A stretch of 64,000 bases of DNA from Diospyros lotus. Taxonomy: Eukaryota > Streptophyta > Magnoliopsida > Ericales > Ebenaceae. Shown here in pieces: positions 32,306-43,772 of this stretch (the first letter of the stretch is position 1; each line of letters starts with the position of its first letter). The notes beneath the pieces are model-generated. The model was given only the letters and a program-made list of their open reading frames with translations, made no database searches and was not told the DNA's origin. The stretch lies in NCBI RefSeq assembly GCF_014633365.1, contig NC_068341.1, positions 4,092,001-4,156,000 of the forward strand. The letters run 5' to 3'. Position numbers and translations under genes: made by a program.

Positions 32306-34878
32306 CACATCATGTCATCATCATGGGTGACTTAATTATAAACAAAAGTTATAAACATTTATTATTAAAAAAATTAATACAAAAAAAGTTATATTACGTA
32401 TCAAATTACATATTCGTATTCAAATAAAACAAAATAAAAAAATCAAATAAAAAAAGAATTAAAAACACAGAAGATAGAATGGATGGGGTCTCGCACGAAA
32501 GGGAGGCGATGATGGTGGACGCGATGCAAGGGGAGGGACGATGGGTGGTGGACGACAGCTCGCACGGCAGGTGCCAGGCGTGGTCAACGGTGGTGGTTGC
32601 GGTGGCAGTGGCTGATGCGGTCGACGGCGGTGGCGGAGGCGGTGCTGTGTTTTCAGGTTTGTGATTTTTGGGTGTTTTGGAGAGAAGAGAGGAGAGAGAG
32701 AGAAAGAATGGATGGGGTCTGCCAGATTTGGGGGGAGAGGGGGGTCGATGGTGGCTTTCGGCGGTGGTGGGTGAGGTCGACGGAGTTGGCGGGCGAGGTT
32801 GATGGCGGCTCTAGCAGCGACAGAGATGGCGGGGTCGGTGTTTGGCCGAAGCTTGAGAGAGAGAAGAGATGTGAGAATTGAGGCTGGGGCTGGGGGTAGG
32901 GGTGGGAGGGGAGGGGAGGCTGTCCATTTTCTGTGTTTTGGTGTTTTGTGTGTGTGTTTTCACAGAAAATATCCAAAATAACAAAATGTTGTTTTGGGTT
33001 TCCTTTACAAATTTTTTCTTTATTTTTGAAAATAGAAAAAAGAAAACATTTTTAATATTTTAAAAAATTAAAAATTCAAAACGGGTTGAAAACAGCAAAA
33101 AGAACATGCCCTTAGTTTTTTTTCTTTTCTTTTTCCCAATATATTTAGTTGCCTTCATTCACCAATCGTCCAACAAACCTAAAATTGAAACTAGGGTTGC
33201 GGGTCTTTCATTTCATTGCGTCTTTGTGTTGATCATCCCTCTAAAATAAGATCTAAACCATTCGTATATATATAAAACATAATAATTACAATATAATACA
33301 ATAAAATAAGTGTCGATCACACATTTAAAATAAGGTCTAAACTAAACCAACACTATATATTTAAAATGCAATAATCACAATATAATACAACACTACAATT
33401 TGTAAAAATCTCCATCCCTGAAATAATATATTAATAATTTCAGTAAATAAAAAATAAAGGGAATTGAGGAAGAAACGGAAGGGATATGTGTGGTTGAAAG
33501 AAAATAACTTTTGTGGGTGTTTATATATAGAATTAATTTTTCTTTTTGTATATGGCAATTGATTTAAGATTGGGTCATGAATTCAGTATCGTTGTACTTT
33601 TTTGTTAAGGAAATCATGTAAAAGTATGAAATATTCCATTTTTTATTTCAGCATAGATGCTCAAAGTGAGAATGCAAAAACTGCATATTACTTTGTAAAC
33701 CTTCTCACACTAGCACCGTCAATCTCCCAAAATTACACCACAGTGCCCAGACAGATCTTCATTAAAGAACTGAAATTTCTCGAGATGGTCTTGTCTTATG
33801 TTTGTATCCTTCAGATGTTCAGGGCATGGAATTTTACTGCTCAGATTCAGTTTGATAGAATGCAGTATTCAAAAAATTCCAGTATAATCTTTGGCCTTGT
33901 TTCCTCAATTAAAACAACATCCATTGAAGCAAACTCAAAAACTAAGACTTAAACATTCACTGTGAGTTCCGCCCATTGCCATTCATCTATATGCATTCAA
34001 ACATTTTGTATAGGATAATAGGAATGACTTCAGCCTTGTTTATCAATGAAAACAACATTCATTGAAACAAACTAAAAGAAATCAGAACTTAAACAGTAAC
34101 TTTGAGTTCCTCCATTAATTGCCATTCTTGTATGCATATTGAAGCATATTTGTGTATTTAGATTGGCATTTCATCAATGATATGTTTTGAACTATGATTT
34201 ATTGAGGAAAACAGAAATGAACAGAAAAGGAATAGCTTAACGACTATTTTAATGGTAATGAAACCAAAAAATGATTCTTCATTTTCAACAAATACTTATA
34301 ATTTTCTTCTCATATTGACATATTCTAAAAGCAAAAAGCAGATTATTTAGCTTGATTCCCTTCCCTTACTTTTCCTACCTTTTCCATTTCCTCTTTTTTT
34401 CCCTCCAGAAGTTCTAGCTAGCTCCAAATACAACAACGTTACAATGCATCAGAAATCATACTTACTACATATAGTTTAAATCAACTGAATAAAATAAAGG
34501 TATACTTTCTTGCGGAAGCATCACTATATATCCCCATTATCCAAGTACATCATTCATGTCTCTACCCATGCATGTCTTCTCCAGTTCAACAAGAAGTTAT
34601 AATTACTTGAACAACTTAATCCACAACTCATGCATGTCGTCCTTAATTCCTTCAAATCTAAATTACTTGAACAACTTAAAAAGCGATTAGTTTTTTTCCA
34701 AATCGAGCACATGTTTCAAGCTTTCCCTTCCTTCTCAATTCAAAAACAATTCACTCATCATGCACGCCTTCTTTGGATCTGGAAAATTCCAAAAAGACAT
34801 CGCAGATAAATACTTATATAATACATAGATCACAGAAGAATAACGTATGTAGAGAGAATTGGGGGAGAATTGGAGGAC
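32306..34878. other. Intergenic with simple repeats and a duplicated segment
   Basis: 32480-32900 is G-rich with GGTGG-type repeats and no credible gene. 33893-33995 and 34038-34125 are diverged direct copies (AACAACATYCATTGAARCAAAC; AGAACTTAAACA; TGAGTTCC). Exons that would complete the DUF21 gene were looked for here and not seen. Confidence 0.4.
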
Positions 34879-35125
34879 CTGCTTGCTTCTTCTCGGTGGA
34901 GGTGCCACTGCGCTGGAGAATCTCGAGGTCAACAAGTCCGAGGGACATGAGTCCGAGAGTGAGGACGGACATTATGCCGGCGAAGAGGACCAGCACGCAG
35001 GATACGCCGGCATAGATGAAAAACCACACCGATCCGAACGCTATGCCTCCCGATTGCTCCGCCTCCAACGCCGCCAGCCCTGTCGCGGCGGCCGCCGTGA
35101 ACGCCACCATGTTTAACGTGTGCAT
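34879..35125 (-). pseudogene. Exon 1 of a DUF21/CNNM-type membrane protein, apparently orphaned
   Basis: Minus strand: start at 35125, coding to KKQA at 34879, then AG|GTCCTCC as a possible donor in the phase expected for this family. Seen: GSVWFFIYAGVSCVLVLFAG (membrane helix), then SVLTLGLMSLGLVDLEILQR and SGTSTEKKQA, the highly conserved start of plant DUF21-domain proteins, which are membrane proteins related to metal transporters/regulators of the CorC/CNNM type. The conserved Gly before LTLGLM is changed (IMSV for IMSG). The following exons are not found within the 6 kb downstream. It is either a gene fragment or a gene with a very long first intron. Confidence 0.65.
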
Positions 35126-35297
35126 TGTCTCTAGTTTCCAGATTCAGCCTTCTGGTCGTCTCTTCCCTTCTCTCTTACCTTCTCAGCTTCTCTCGCTCTT
35201 GTAGTAGCCTACAAGAGGACCTTACGCTTTTGTAATTTTACATACATACATATATGAATAATGCTACACGAACAAATGGGCTGACGCACGGGTTGAC

Positions 35298-35351
35298 AAA
35301 CCGAAGTTATCGTGAGATTTTGACAATAAAATCTCGCGATAACCTCAGTTT
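35298..35351. repeat. 24-bp inverted repeat with a 6-bp loop
   Basis: Arms AACCGAAGTTATCGTGAGAT(TTT) and AAAATCTCGCGATAACCTCA around GACAAT; only about three mismatches. It could be a small foldback element or a hairpin-RNA source. Confidence 0.7.
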
Positions 35352-35399
35352 CAATTTTGATGCTCGGGTCAGCCTCTATCCTCACCCAATTTCCAAATT

Positions 35400-35840
35400 A
35401 GGGTTTAGTCGCTCTATCTCTCGCTCGCACTATCCTCACCCCACATTGTCGACGACTTTCTTTCTCTCTCTCGCTCGCTCTTCGTTCTAACTGTCATGGG
35501 CTATTCCCCCATTTGCTGACGACTCTCTTTCTCTTGCTCACTCGCTTTCCGTCCTGACTGTCATGGGCTGTTCTCCCATTTGCCGACGATAATCTCTCTC
35601 TCTCTCTCTGATTTAGGGTTTAGGTCGCACTATTTTACTCTACGTTGTGCTCTATTTATCGCTCGCTCTCTCTTACTCTCTCCGTCGTGATTGTCACCAG
35701 CTGTTCCCCATTGTCGACGACTCTATTTCTCTTGCTCGTTGGCTCTCCGTCCTAACTGTCACGGGTTATTCCCCCATTGCCGACGATAATCTCTCTTTCT
35801 CTCTGATTTAGGGTTTAGGTCGCACTATTTTACTCTTTGT
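35400..35840. repeat. Diverged ~195-bp tandem duplication, CT-rich
   Basis: TGATTTAGGGTTTAGGTCGC (about 35610 and 35806) together with CCGACGATAATCTCTCT and GTCGACGACT repeat in the same order. There are long CT/CTCGCT simple repeats. No coding frame. Confidence 0.65.
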
Positions 35841-37390
35841 TTTGCTTACTCTCTATATTCTTTACATTGTTTGTTTTTGCGTTTCTTGTATATCTTGATG
35901 TTTCTTGTATATTTTCGATCAAGAGGCTTGAATTGCTCTCTCTATTTTCTTTCTTGTGATTTTTGTATTCATTGATTTAGGTCTTGAAAACCTAGAGTTT
36001 GAGATATGGGATTGGCATAAATTTGGATAAATTTTAGGGCTTAATGGTGGGTAATGAAAATGGCTACTGAAAATGTTCTTACATACTTTTTTAGATGTAA
36101 ACTATAAGGTTGGGCATTAGTTGTAAACCTATGCAGTGTTCTTGCACATATTTTTTTAGAGTCTTGATTACATAAATTCTATGCAGTGTTTTTGCACAAG
36201 TTAATTATGGATTAGTCCTAATATTTTATTTGAATTCCAATTAATGCAATTGTTTTAGTGCTACAGCTTCCTGTGTAACTATCTCTCTGATGATTATTTT
36301 TTTTAATTTTCTATGAAAGCCTATGCTTGCTGGCATAGCTTTTCTCTGTCTCCAAGTTGTTGATGTGGTGATGTTTTCTTCAAATCTTTAGCTCAATCTT
36401 ACAAAAAGGCAATTAAATCCACCCTAGAGAGTACAGTTGTACCTGGATGGATTGAACTATGAGGGAAAATATGAATAGGATAAACCTTATCCTAAGAGAA
36501 ACCAAGACTTATGTTTTTATTGCTTTTTTCATTAAAATGAATTTGCGTATTTGTATGTTAATTAATACGTAAATGCTATTTAAATGTTCAAAAGTAATAT
36601 TTTTGTATTAGTGCATTATATGTTTACATTAATTGAACATTTCTTATATCACATTAGGTGTCACTCTAAAATGTCTAAATTACATTTCTTATATTAATAA
36701 TTAATGTTTATGTAGCAGAACATGCATGTCTAATTATGCCATCTTATAAATTAAGTGCAACTTTAATTGAACATGATTACATACAACATAATTTAAACGT
36801 CACGGCTGGTTGCTTTTTGACATTTTAGGGTAATGTTCATGGAGACTTGCCTAATCAATAATTAAAGCAAAAACTGATTATGAGTATTAATTTGAGGAAC
36901 ATGGGAACCCGATCATGTTAATATATTTGTGATTTGGGCTCAATTAATTAAGTTGTGTTGTTATCTTACTTGATTGGCATCTGGTATGTTTTGTTTAGAT
37001 TTATATGTTACTAGTTTCACATTGCAATCAACTCAGCTTGAGGAGTCCTTGTCCCAGCTAGTTTGGTCCTGCACAAACCCTATCATCATTCTTACGCAGC
37101 ATGTTCTTGCAATGTAAACTATGTAGTGCTAACAATTATATGTAAATTTAAATATTTTAGTTAAGATGATGCTCGATTTAGAAATTGGTGAAGTTTCAAT
37201 CAACTCTTTAACCTCGCATCAAGGAATCATGTATGAACATGGTGTGCCTGTTTGGTGTTTGACTTTATGGACTAAATCTAATTCTAGAAGGAGATTCTTA
37301 TGATGTCGATTCTAGAAGGTAATTTTTATTTTTTAAATGTAATAATTGTTAATGATTTTCTTAGAATTGATTGTTGGATGGTTTGGTGGG
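35841..37390. other. AT-rich stretch, no gene recognised
   Basis: Probably the interior of a degraded CACTA element whose end is at 38084, but I see no transposase domain. ATGCAGTGTTYTTGCAC occurs twice (36132 and 36181). Confidence 0.35.
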
Positions 37391-37700
37391 ACAGGATGAT
37401 GATTGCAAATGGTTTCAATGAATCGATGATGAACGAACCAGTCGTGAAAAAAAATTATGCAGAGTTTTGTTGGATAAGTTAAAACGCAACACGACTGACA
37501 TTACTTCAAGAACAAATGAGGGCTTTAGAAGAAAAAGCTTCAAGGAGAAAAAAAAAGATATTAACACTTCAGGAAGACAATAGATGTTTAATGGAAGCGA
37601 ACTTTCAGTTGAAAATAAACCTTCATGAGAAAGACATGAAGTTTGTTAAGGATCTAATAGTGTTAGGATTGAGTTATTTTTTAATTTTTTTTCTTATTTA
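37391..37700 (+). pseudogene. Coiled-coil fragment next to CACTA end
   Basis: A frame through 37480-37660 reads LTLLQEQMRALEEKASRRKK and continues as a heptad-rich coiled coil for about 50 residues, then runs into the subterminal repeats. Proteins of CACTA elements (Ptta/En/Spm plant transposase-like) often end in such a coil. No upstream domain is recognised, so the assignment is tentative. Confidence 0.35.
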
Positions 37701-38084
37701 GCGACAAAAAATTCCTTCGCTATATCATTTTATTTTTATTAAATTTTTTATTATTATTTAGTGATAGAATTTTTCGTCATTAAATTATTTTATTTTTATT
37801 TAATTTTTTTATTATTTAGTGACGAAAGTTGTGCGTCACTAAAACATTTTTATTTATTTTTTAGTTATTTAGCGACGAAATTTTTCGTCGCTAAATATTA
37901 AATTTAAAAAAAAATACAAAAAAACTTAGTGACGGAATTTTTCGTCGCTAAATTAAAAAAATTAGAGATAGAAAATTTTGTCACAAATCCGTTGCAAAAA
38001 TTTAGCGCTGAAATTTCCATCACAGATTCGTCTCTAATTGGCGACGAAAATTTTTCGTTACTAAATTGAGTTTTTCTTGTAGTG
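37690..38084. mobile_element. CACTA element terminus with subterminal repeats
   Basis: Eight or so units of TTTAGYGACGRAA ... TTCGTCRCTAAAT, then GAGTTTTTCTTGTAGTG at 38068-38084, the reverse complement of a classical CACTACAAGAAAAAC end. The repeat motif is that of 1-971 and 1052-1592, so the same transposase family may be involved. The other end is not identified. Confidence 0.65.
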
Positions 38085-38439
38085 TATGATTATTTATACT
38101 AAGTTTTGCAAAGTGGCCTTAAACTTTATTTCGTTTCGTTCATATTCATGTTTTTCAAAAATGTTTTGAAAACGATAAATATTTATAGTGATACACCAAA
38201 TGTTGGTGTTCCCATTCACTCGACTGGTTGAGGCATTTTAGTTGTAGCCTTGCAACGCTCCATTATTTCTTGTTTTTGCTTTTTTTTTTTTTTTTTTGGT
38301 TCATGTAGTTTTCGTGTATATTTGCGAGGTATGCCCCTACTTATTCTTGTAAACGCTTTGCGTTTTTTCTTGTTTAATTAATTTTTATTTTTAAAAAATT
38401 AGTATTTTTATGAATTTTATTTATATTATTCAATGACTT

Positions 38440-38997
38440 GTTTATTTTAGTTTTTTTTATTAAATTTTGATAACTTATTAGCTTTTTTTTAAAAAAAAAC
38501 ATAACTATATAAATAACATATTAAAACACGTGTATCTAAATACATTATCAACTTAAATGTTAGTTATTTTTAAATTTTTATACAACTTTTAAGGTAGTGT
38601 TTGTTAATCAAGATATAGACCGAAAAAAATGAGATATAAAAAATATTTTAGTAAAAGTGTTTTTCATTGTATTTATTAAATTTATCTGCTAATCATTAAA
38701 AAAAGTCACGTAATTTCTTATATGACATTTTCAAGATATGTTTATCTCTCCATCCCTCTAGATAAGTATATTTTGGATCTTACAGATAAGAAAAAATGAC
38801 ACATATGTGCTTCAGTGCATTCCAAAAAATTTAACAAACAGATTAATACAAAATTTTGAAATGCTTCAAAAACTTATCTTAACTATTCCATATCTTGGTC
38901 TGAAAAGCACTCTAACCTTATCTTTTTCATTTTAATAAGCGATACCTAAGTAGAAAGGCTTAAAAGCCATATGAAAAAAAGGTAAGCCAAACAGTCT
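38440..38997. mobile_element. TIR family A fragment interrupted by a MITE
   Basis: The 38440-38594 part matches 23985-24130 in order (TTTGATAACTTATYARCTTTT ... ATACA.TATCAACTTAAATG). It resumes at about 38949 and ends GGTAAGCCAAACAGTCTC. The interruption is the MITE at 38595-38948. Confidence 0.6.
38595..38948. mobile_element. MITE, family B, copy 1
   Basis: Begins TAGTGTTTGTTAATCAAGAT. Its body matches 39013-39380 nearly line by line (GTGTTTTTCATTGTATTT, AGTCACRTAATTTCTTAT). The right end is degraded. Confidence 0.6.
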
Positions 38998-39012
38998 CCA
39001 TATATATTTAGG

Positions 39013-39380
39013 TATTGTTTGTTAACTAAGATATAAACATGAAAAAGTGAGATATGAAAAATATTTTAAACAAAAGTGTTTTTCATTGTATTTGTTAAAT
39101 TTATTTGATAACCCTTAAAAATGAAGTCACATTATTTCTTATCTGATATTTTCTAAATATGTTTATGCCTTCTTCTTTCCAGATATATAAGCATATCTTG
39201 AACATTACCGATAAAAAAAAATGATGCATATATTTTTCAATGCATTTGAAAAAATTTAACAATTTAATAAAAATCTTGAAATAGTTTCCAAACTTATTTT
39301 GATCATTTTATATCTCAATTCAAAAAATATTTTAATTTTATTTTCATATAATCTTATCTTACCTATTTTAACAAAGTCTA
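39013..39380. mobile_element. MITE, family B, copy 2
   Basis: Begins TATTGTTTGTTAACTAAGAT and ends TTTTAACAAAGTCTA, imperfect inverted termini of the GTGTTTGTTAA type. It lies in direct orientation 65 bp after copy 1. Confidence 0.6.
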
Positions 39381-39836
39381 CGACCTCTATCTTAAGGATT
39401 AAGTATATATATATATATTTACTTAGAATTTATTTTTTTTACCAAAATTAAGAATACGAGCGATGAGATGACTTCTTACGATTTATCTCATCTATTAAAA
39501 TTGAAGTCACCGACAATGGGAGGGAGGGGTGCAAGGACGGCCACGTTGTTTGACTTGATAGCCGTCAAGGAAGAACATAGAACCGTCAACTAGCTTAGAC
39601 GTTCAAAAATGGCAACGGTGGTCCCTCGGCTCCACACACACCCCATCTGTTTCGTGCCTCGTGCGTTCCCTTCTCTAGCCTTCAGCTTCCATGCACTCCG
39701 CTCTAATCTAGATTAACTCCTTTCATCACTCATCACCTCCTTCTTCGTCTTTCTCTTCCTCACATCCATAATAGAGTACAGCACCAGCATCTCTCTCTCT
39801 CTCTCTCTCTTTCTCTCTGGTTAGTTATATATATCC

Positions 39837-39972
39837 ATGGCGGGTGGAGGAATAACGGCTCCAGCTGCCGGAGGGACGCAGTTCGAGGCCAAGATCACGC
39901 CCATCGTCATTATCTCCTGCCTCATGGCCGCCACGGGCGGCCTCATGTTTGGTTACGACATCGGCGTTTCAG
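39837..39972 (+). CDS. STP13-like hexose/H+ symporter, exon 1
   Basis: Exon of 45 codons plus 1 nt, from ATG at 39837 (preceded by a (CT)n leader, 39790-39820) to TTTCAG|GTTACT at 39972. It reads MAGGGITAPAAGG, then QFEAKITPIVIISCLMAATG and GLMFGYDIGVS: cytosolic N-terminus and first membrane helix. STP proteins are 12-helix major facilitator monosaccharide/proton symporters of the plasma membrane. The phrase FEAKITPIVIISC fits the STP13 branch best. The gene continues in exons at 40876 and 61883 and beyond the window. Confidence 0.9.
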
Positions 39973-40875
39973 GTTACTCTTCATTCATATTCTTGAGGTC
40001 TTAAATTAATGTTTAATTTAATCTGTATATGTTTATGATCAACTAGTCTTAATTTCTTCTTGATCATTCAATTCTTTCTCCGCCATTTCATGCCCGTGAG
40101 CATTGATCGGCCTGTAATTCGATCACCTTTGCCTCTTGTTGCATCTCTTCTTCTTGATCATTGATTGCTTCACACTTCATACTATGATTTAGGTCAAAAG
40201 AGGAGGAACACGTAAATGTTATACATATATATATATATTTATTTATTTTGTAAATATTTTAGAAAATAAGAATAATGAAATCATACTAAAAAGATCCACA
40301 TCACAGGGGTAGGAGTCGGAGATGCCGGTCCTCTCTGTCTCTGAAACAGTGCAACCACCAGCCAATGGATTGCAAGCAGCGTGTAAAATACCAAAAATGT
40401 CACTTAAAACTTCGTCCCAAATGTGAGGGGTCATTTTCGCTGTTTTCTTTTTCTCGGAGGAGTGTGGAGCCGGGTCCTTGTTGTTTAGTTGGTGTTTGTT
40501 AATAACTAATTAACTATGCATAATTATTTTTCCTTTCAGACAATTAAAAACAACCCGGCCCCTATAATATGTTTCCTTTTCCTTTTTTAATTAATTTATT
40601 TAATTGATTACTTAATCAATTTTCTTTTACAATATTATATTTGTTAACCAAAATTCTGAATAAAAGTATTTTTTATTATTTTTTTAAAATTTATTTAAAA
40701 AAAATTATGTAATTTCTTATTTTCAACTTTTTAAATAAATTTATTTATATGATAATATAATGTTAACTTATTCGTTTTAACAAACACTACTTAATTGGAT
40801 AATATTAATGTAGGAAGTAGAATTTTTGGTAATGTTTTTGTAATAGGTTTTTGTTTGTAATTTGTGTCAAGACAG
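39973..40875 (+). other. STP intron 1 (903 nt), with a MITE
   Basis: GT...AG limits joined in phase 1. A family B-like element lies at 40489-40790 (GGTGTTTGTTAATAAC ... GTTTTAACAAACACTAC, clear inverted termini). Confidence 0.8.
40489..40790. mobile_element. MITE in STP intron 1
   Basis: About 300 bp with inverted ends TGGTGTTTGTTAA / TTAACAAACACTA. The interior is AT-rich and not clearly alike the 39-kb copies, so it is a relative rather than a twin. Confidence 0.6.
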
Positions 40876-41204
40876 CTGGTGTTACCTCAATGGAACCTTT
40901 CTTGAAAAAGTTTTTCCCACTGGTTTACAAAAAGACCGAAAAGGAGCATCTGGATCTGGACAGGAACTACTGCAAATATGACAATCAAGGCCTGCAACTG
41001 TTCACGTCATCTCTGTTCTTAGCCGGTTTGATCGCAACCTTCTTCGCCTCCTACACCACCAGGAGGCTCGGCCGGCGGCTCACTATGCTCATCGCCGGCT
41101 TCTTCTTCCTCGTCGGTGTGGTGTTCAATGCTGCCGCTCAGGACCTTGCCATGCTCATTATTGGACGCATCTTGCTCGGCTGTGGCGTCGGATTCGCTAA
41201 TCAG
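40876..41204 (+). CDS. STP13-like hexose/H+ symporter, exon 2
   Basis: 329 nt between ACAG|CTGG and AATCAG|GTTCTT; with exon 1 this gives exactly 155 codons, so exon 3 starts in frame. It encodes [35 protein letters not shown], then [14 protein letters not shown] (the conserved MFS loop motif) and [19 protein letters not shown]. The usual GVSGGVTSM has Ala at the exon junction (GVSAGVTSM). The reading frame shows no damage despite the huge next intron. Confidence 0.92.
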
Positions 41205-41404
41205 GTTCTTTACATACCACTCTTATTTTAGTATTCATTTTTTAATGAGATTTTTTTTTGGGCATAAAGTATAAATATCTCCTCAACTCTTTTTGTATAG
41301 TCATTTGCCCTCCTAACTTAAAATGAAGATATTATGCCATTAATTTTTAATTTTATTATAATCACACATTATCTCTCAAATAAGTGCGTATTAGATAAAC
41401 GTAC

Positions 41405-43547
41405 TATAACACCCCACTTTTCTCATGGTGTTAGATAACGTAAGATTTCAAAAATATATTTTTTTTCAACATAAACTTAACATAAATAGTTCTTCGACAA
41501 TTCCGTTATACCTTCTCAGCATATCGAAGTAAGAATCATAAGGTAAGACAAATAAATCATTATAAATTCGAAAACTAGATCGTAATCTCAAATGGTACAT
41601 AACCGAACTCATTTTATTCATAACATGAAAAGTCGTACTTATCATTTAACATGACATCATCAAAATACACATCATAATTAAAAGATATGCTATAAACTAT
41701 CTACTAATCGTCGTCAATCCTCGTCAATTCTTTTCCCCTTAGCGTTGTTGCCTTCATCTAGAACGTTTGAATATTCTAGAGACAAAGTCCAAATAAGATG
41801 CTGAATCATCTAAGTGAGAGTTCAAAACACATTTTTCATGAATGTATGCAAGACATGAAACAAAACTGACATAATCCGACAAGCCTCAATCCAAGAGAAT
41901 CCAACATAGTTTTTAACCCAACCTTGGCGAAAAAGCAATCTCTCTAAAGGCAATATCATTCCACCGACACATTGTCACAACACAATCCCAGGTTAAGAGG
42001 GGCAATATCAACGCATCTCCCTAACATGTTGAGAATAATCGTTATCACTCCCGACCCAATAAGGTCAACATCAATGCAGGAACCTGGCTCACCACAATCA
42101 CGTCAGGGATTACGTTTCTACCCAAAAGCAAACTAAAAACATTACCCATTCCCAACCCATATCTCACACGGACAACCAGTCACTCTAGTGTAACTTCCCT
42201 ATCCACGTAGCCCGACACATAACCCTAGGCGGCCATCCCGGCAAGCACACCTAGCACGGGATACCCCTATATGTTATTCTGGTAACACCCTTAGGGAATT
42301 ACGGCTACATTATCCGGACAACATCCTAGGCTAACATCCCATATAAACAACACAAACACATGCCAATGCCACATATCACAACTTGATGCATCATATAAAA
42401 CAACATTTTATATACATAATTTATCGCACAAAATTCAATGCACATGCATAAAATATTTTGGGACGAGTCTCCTACATGAACACACCCATAACAGGTTCAA
42501 CTGTTCACATGCAACAAAACCTTTTTGCATGTAATCAGATTAAGTTTAGGTAGAATTAAAACAAGTATTTAGGATAGAACTACTCACAATAAATCAAGTT
42601 TTTAAATAAGAACACTCACCTTGAACGAAACTTAGAACACCTCAAATCTTGTGCTCAATTTCGATTTTCGTGCAACTCTTCAAGTTTTTTGACCAAACCA
42701 CCTCCTTACACGCCCTCACACGTTGCCCAATTGCTCTACGCGCGTGATGCCTCGCGTATGCTTTAAAAGCCCTCTATACACTAAACCCAAAGCACTCTCG
42801 TCCAACACGAATTTATCACAATTTTAAATAAGAAAACCCTTGGCCATGAACATCCTATTTATAGAATTTGAAACTTGGCCACCAAGTCATATTATATTAC
42901 AATATTTCTTAATCATTTCAAATCTTTTCCAAATCTTCCAAAATATTCCAATCATTTCAAATCTTCTAAAATCTTATTTAACCATTCCAAATCTTCTAAG
43001 ATTTTCTACAATCATTCTTATTCGAATCAAATTCAAATCAAATCATATTCAATAAAATCTTATCAAATTTTATCCAATCAAATCTTATCCTTAAAGTCAT
43101 CATGAGACTTCATCTTTATCTCTAAAGTCATCACGAGCTTTCATCTTATCTTTAAAGTCATCATAAGCCTTCAACATTATCTCTAAAGTCATCATGAGAC
43201 TTTATCTTATCTTTAAAATCATCATGAGACTTTATCCTTAATCTCCTATATGCCCATAGAAAAAAAGGTTTTAAAAATTACATTTTACCTTGAACTTTTT
43301 GGGTAATTGCACTTAAACCCCTTTTAACTTGGTCCTTGGGCCATTTTTTAATTGCACTTATGCCCCTGGAGAAATGATTTATTACACTAATACCTCAAGG
43401 TCTTAGGTGAATTATACTTTTATCCGAACTTTAATATTTACGATTTTTTCCTAGCTTAGAAACTGAACTTTTATTTTTAGAATTTCATAATCATTTAAAA
43501 TGTCTTATTTCCTCAAATATTTGAATATAAAAATCTCGGGTATTACA
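41405..43547. mobile_element. Solo LTR-like element, about 2.1 kb
   Basis: TATAACACCCC at the left and CTCGGGTATTACA at the right (reverse reading TGTAATACCCGAG ... GGGGTGTTATA). Related to 43773-46444 by termini and by shared blocks (GAATATT.TAG; GATGAATCATCTAA; ATGTATGCAA). No matching 5-bp duplication and no internal region. Contains CATCATGAGACTTTATC-type short repeats at 43095-43235. Confidence 0.6.
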
Positions 43548-43559
43548 TCTTTTATGATT

Positions 43560-43772
43560 ATTCAGTTTTCCAGGTTTGAAATTAGTTGTACCGAAAACCT
43601 TTCCTGATCCAATTTCTTTCAACACCTAAAATTGTGTCTCGAAATGCTTATCAATATTATATCATTTTTCTTTGACATCCAGGGTCTGGGGCACTCCCTG
43701 CAATCGATTTAGTCACTCAAGACTGTGATAGTGTACCCTATAGACCCAATCTTCCAAAAATTTCACTTACAC
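43560..43772. repeat. Further fragment of the same LTR family
   Basis: Matches about 46205-46385 in order (CAATTT.TTTCAA; GGGCACTCCYTG.A.TCGATT; ACCCTATA), showing that a third member, now truncated, lies between the two larger ones. Confidence 0.5.

Noticed and set aside
32479..32981. Gly/Val-rich frames on both strands
   Set aside because: GGTGG-type simple sequence; no domain.
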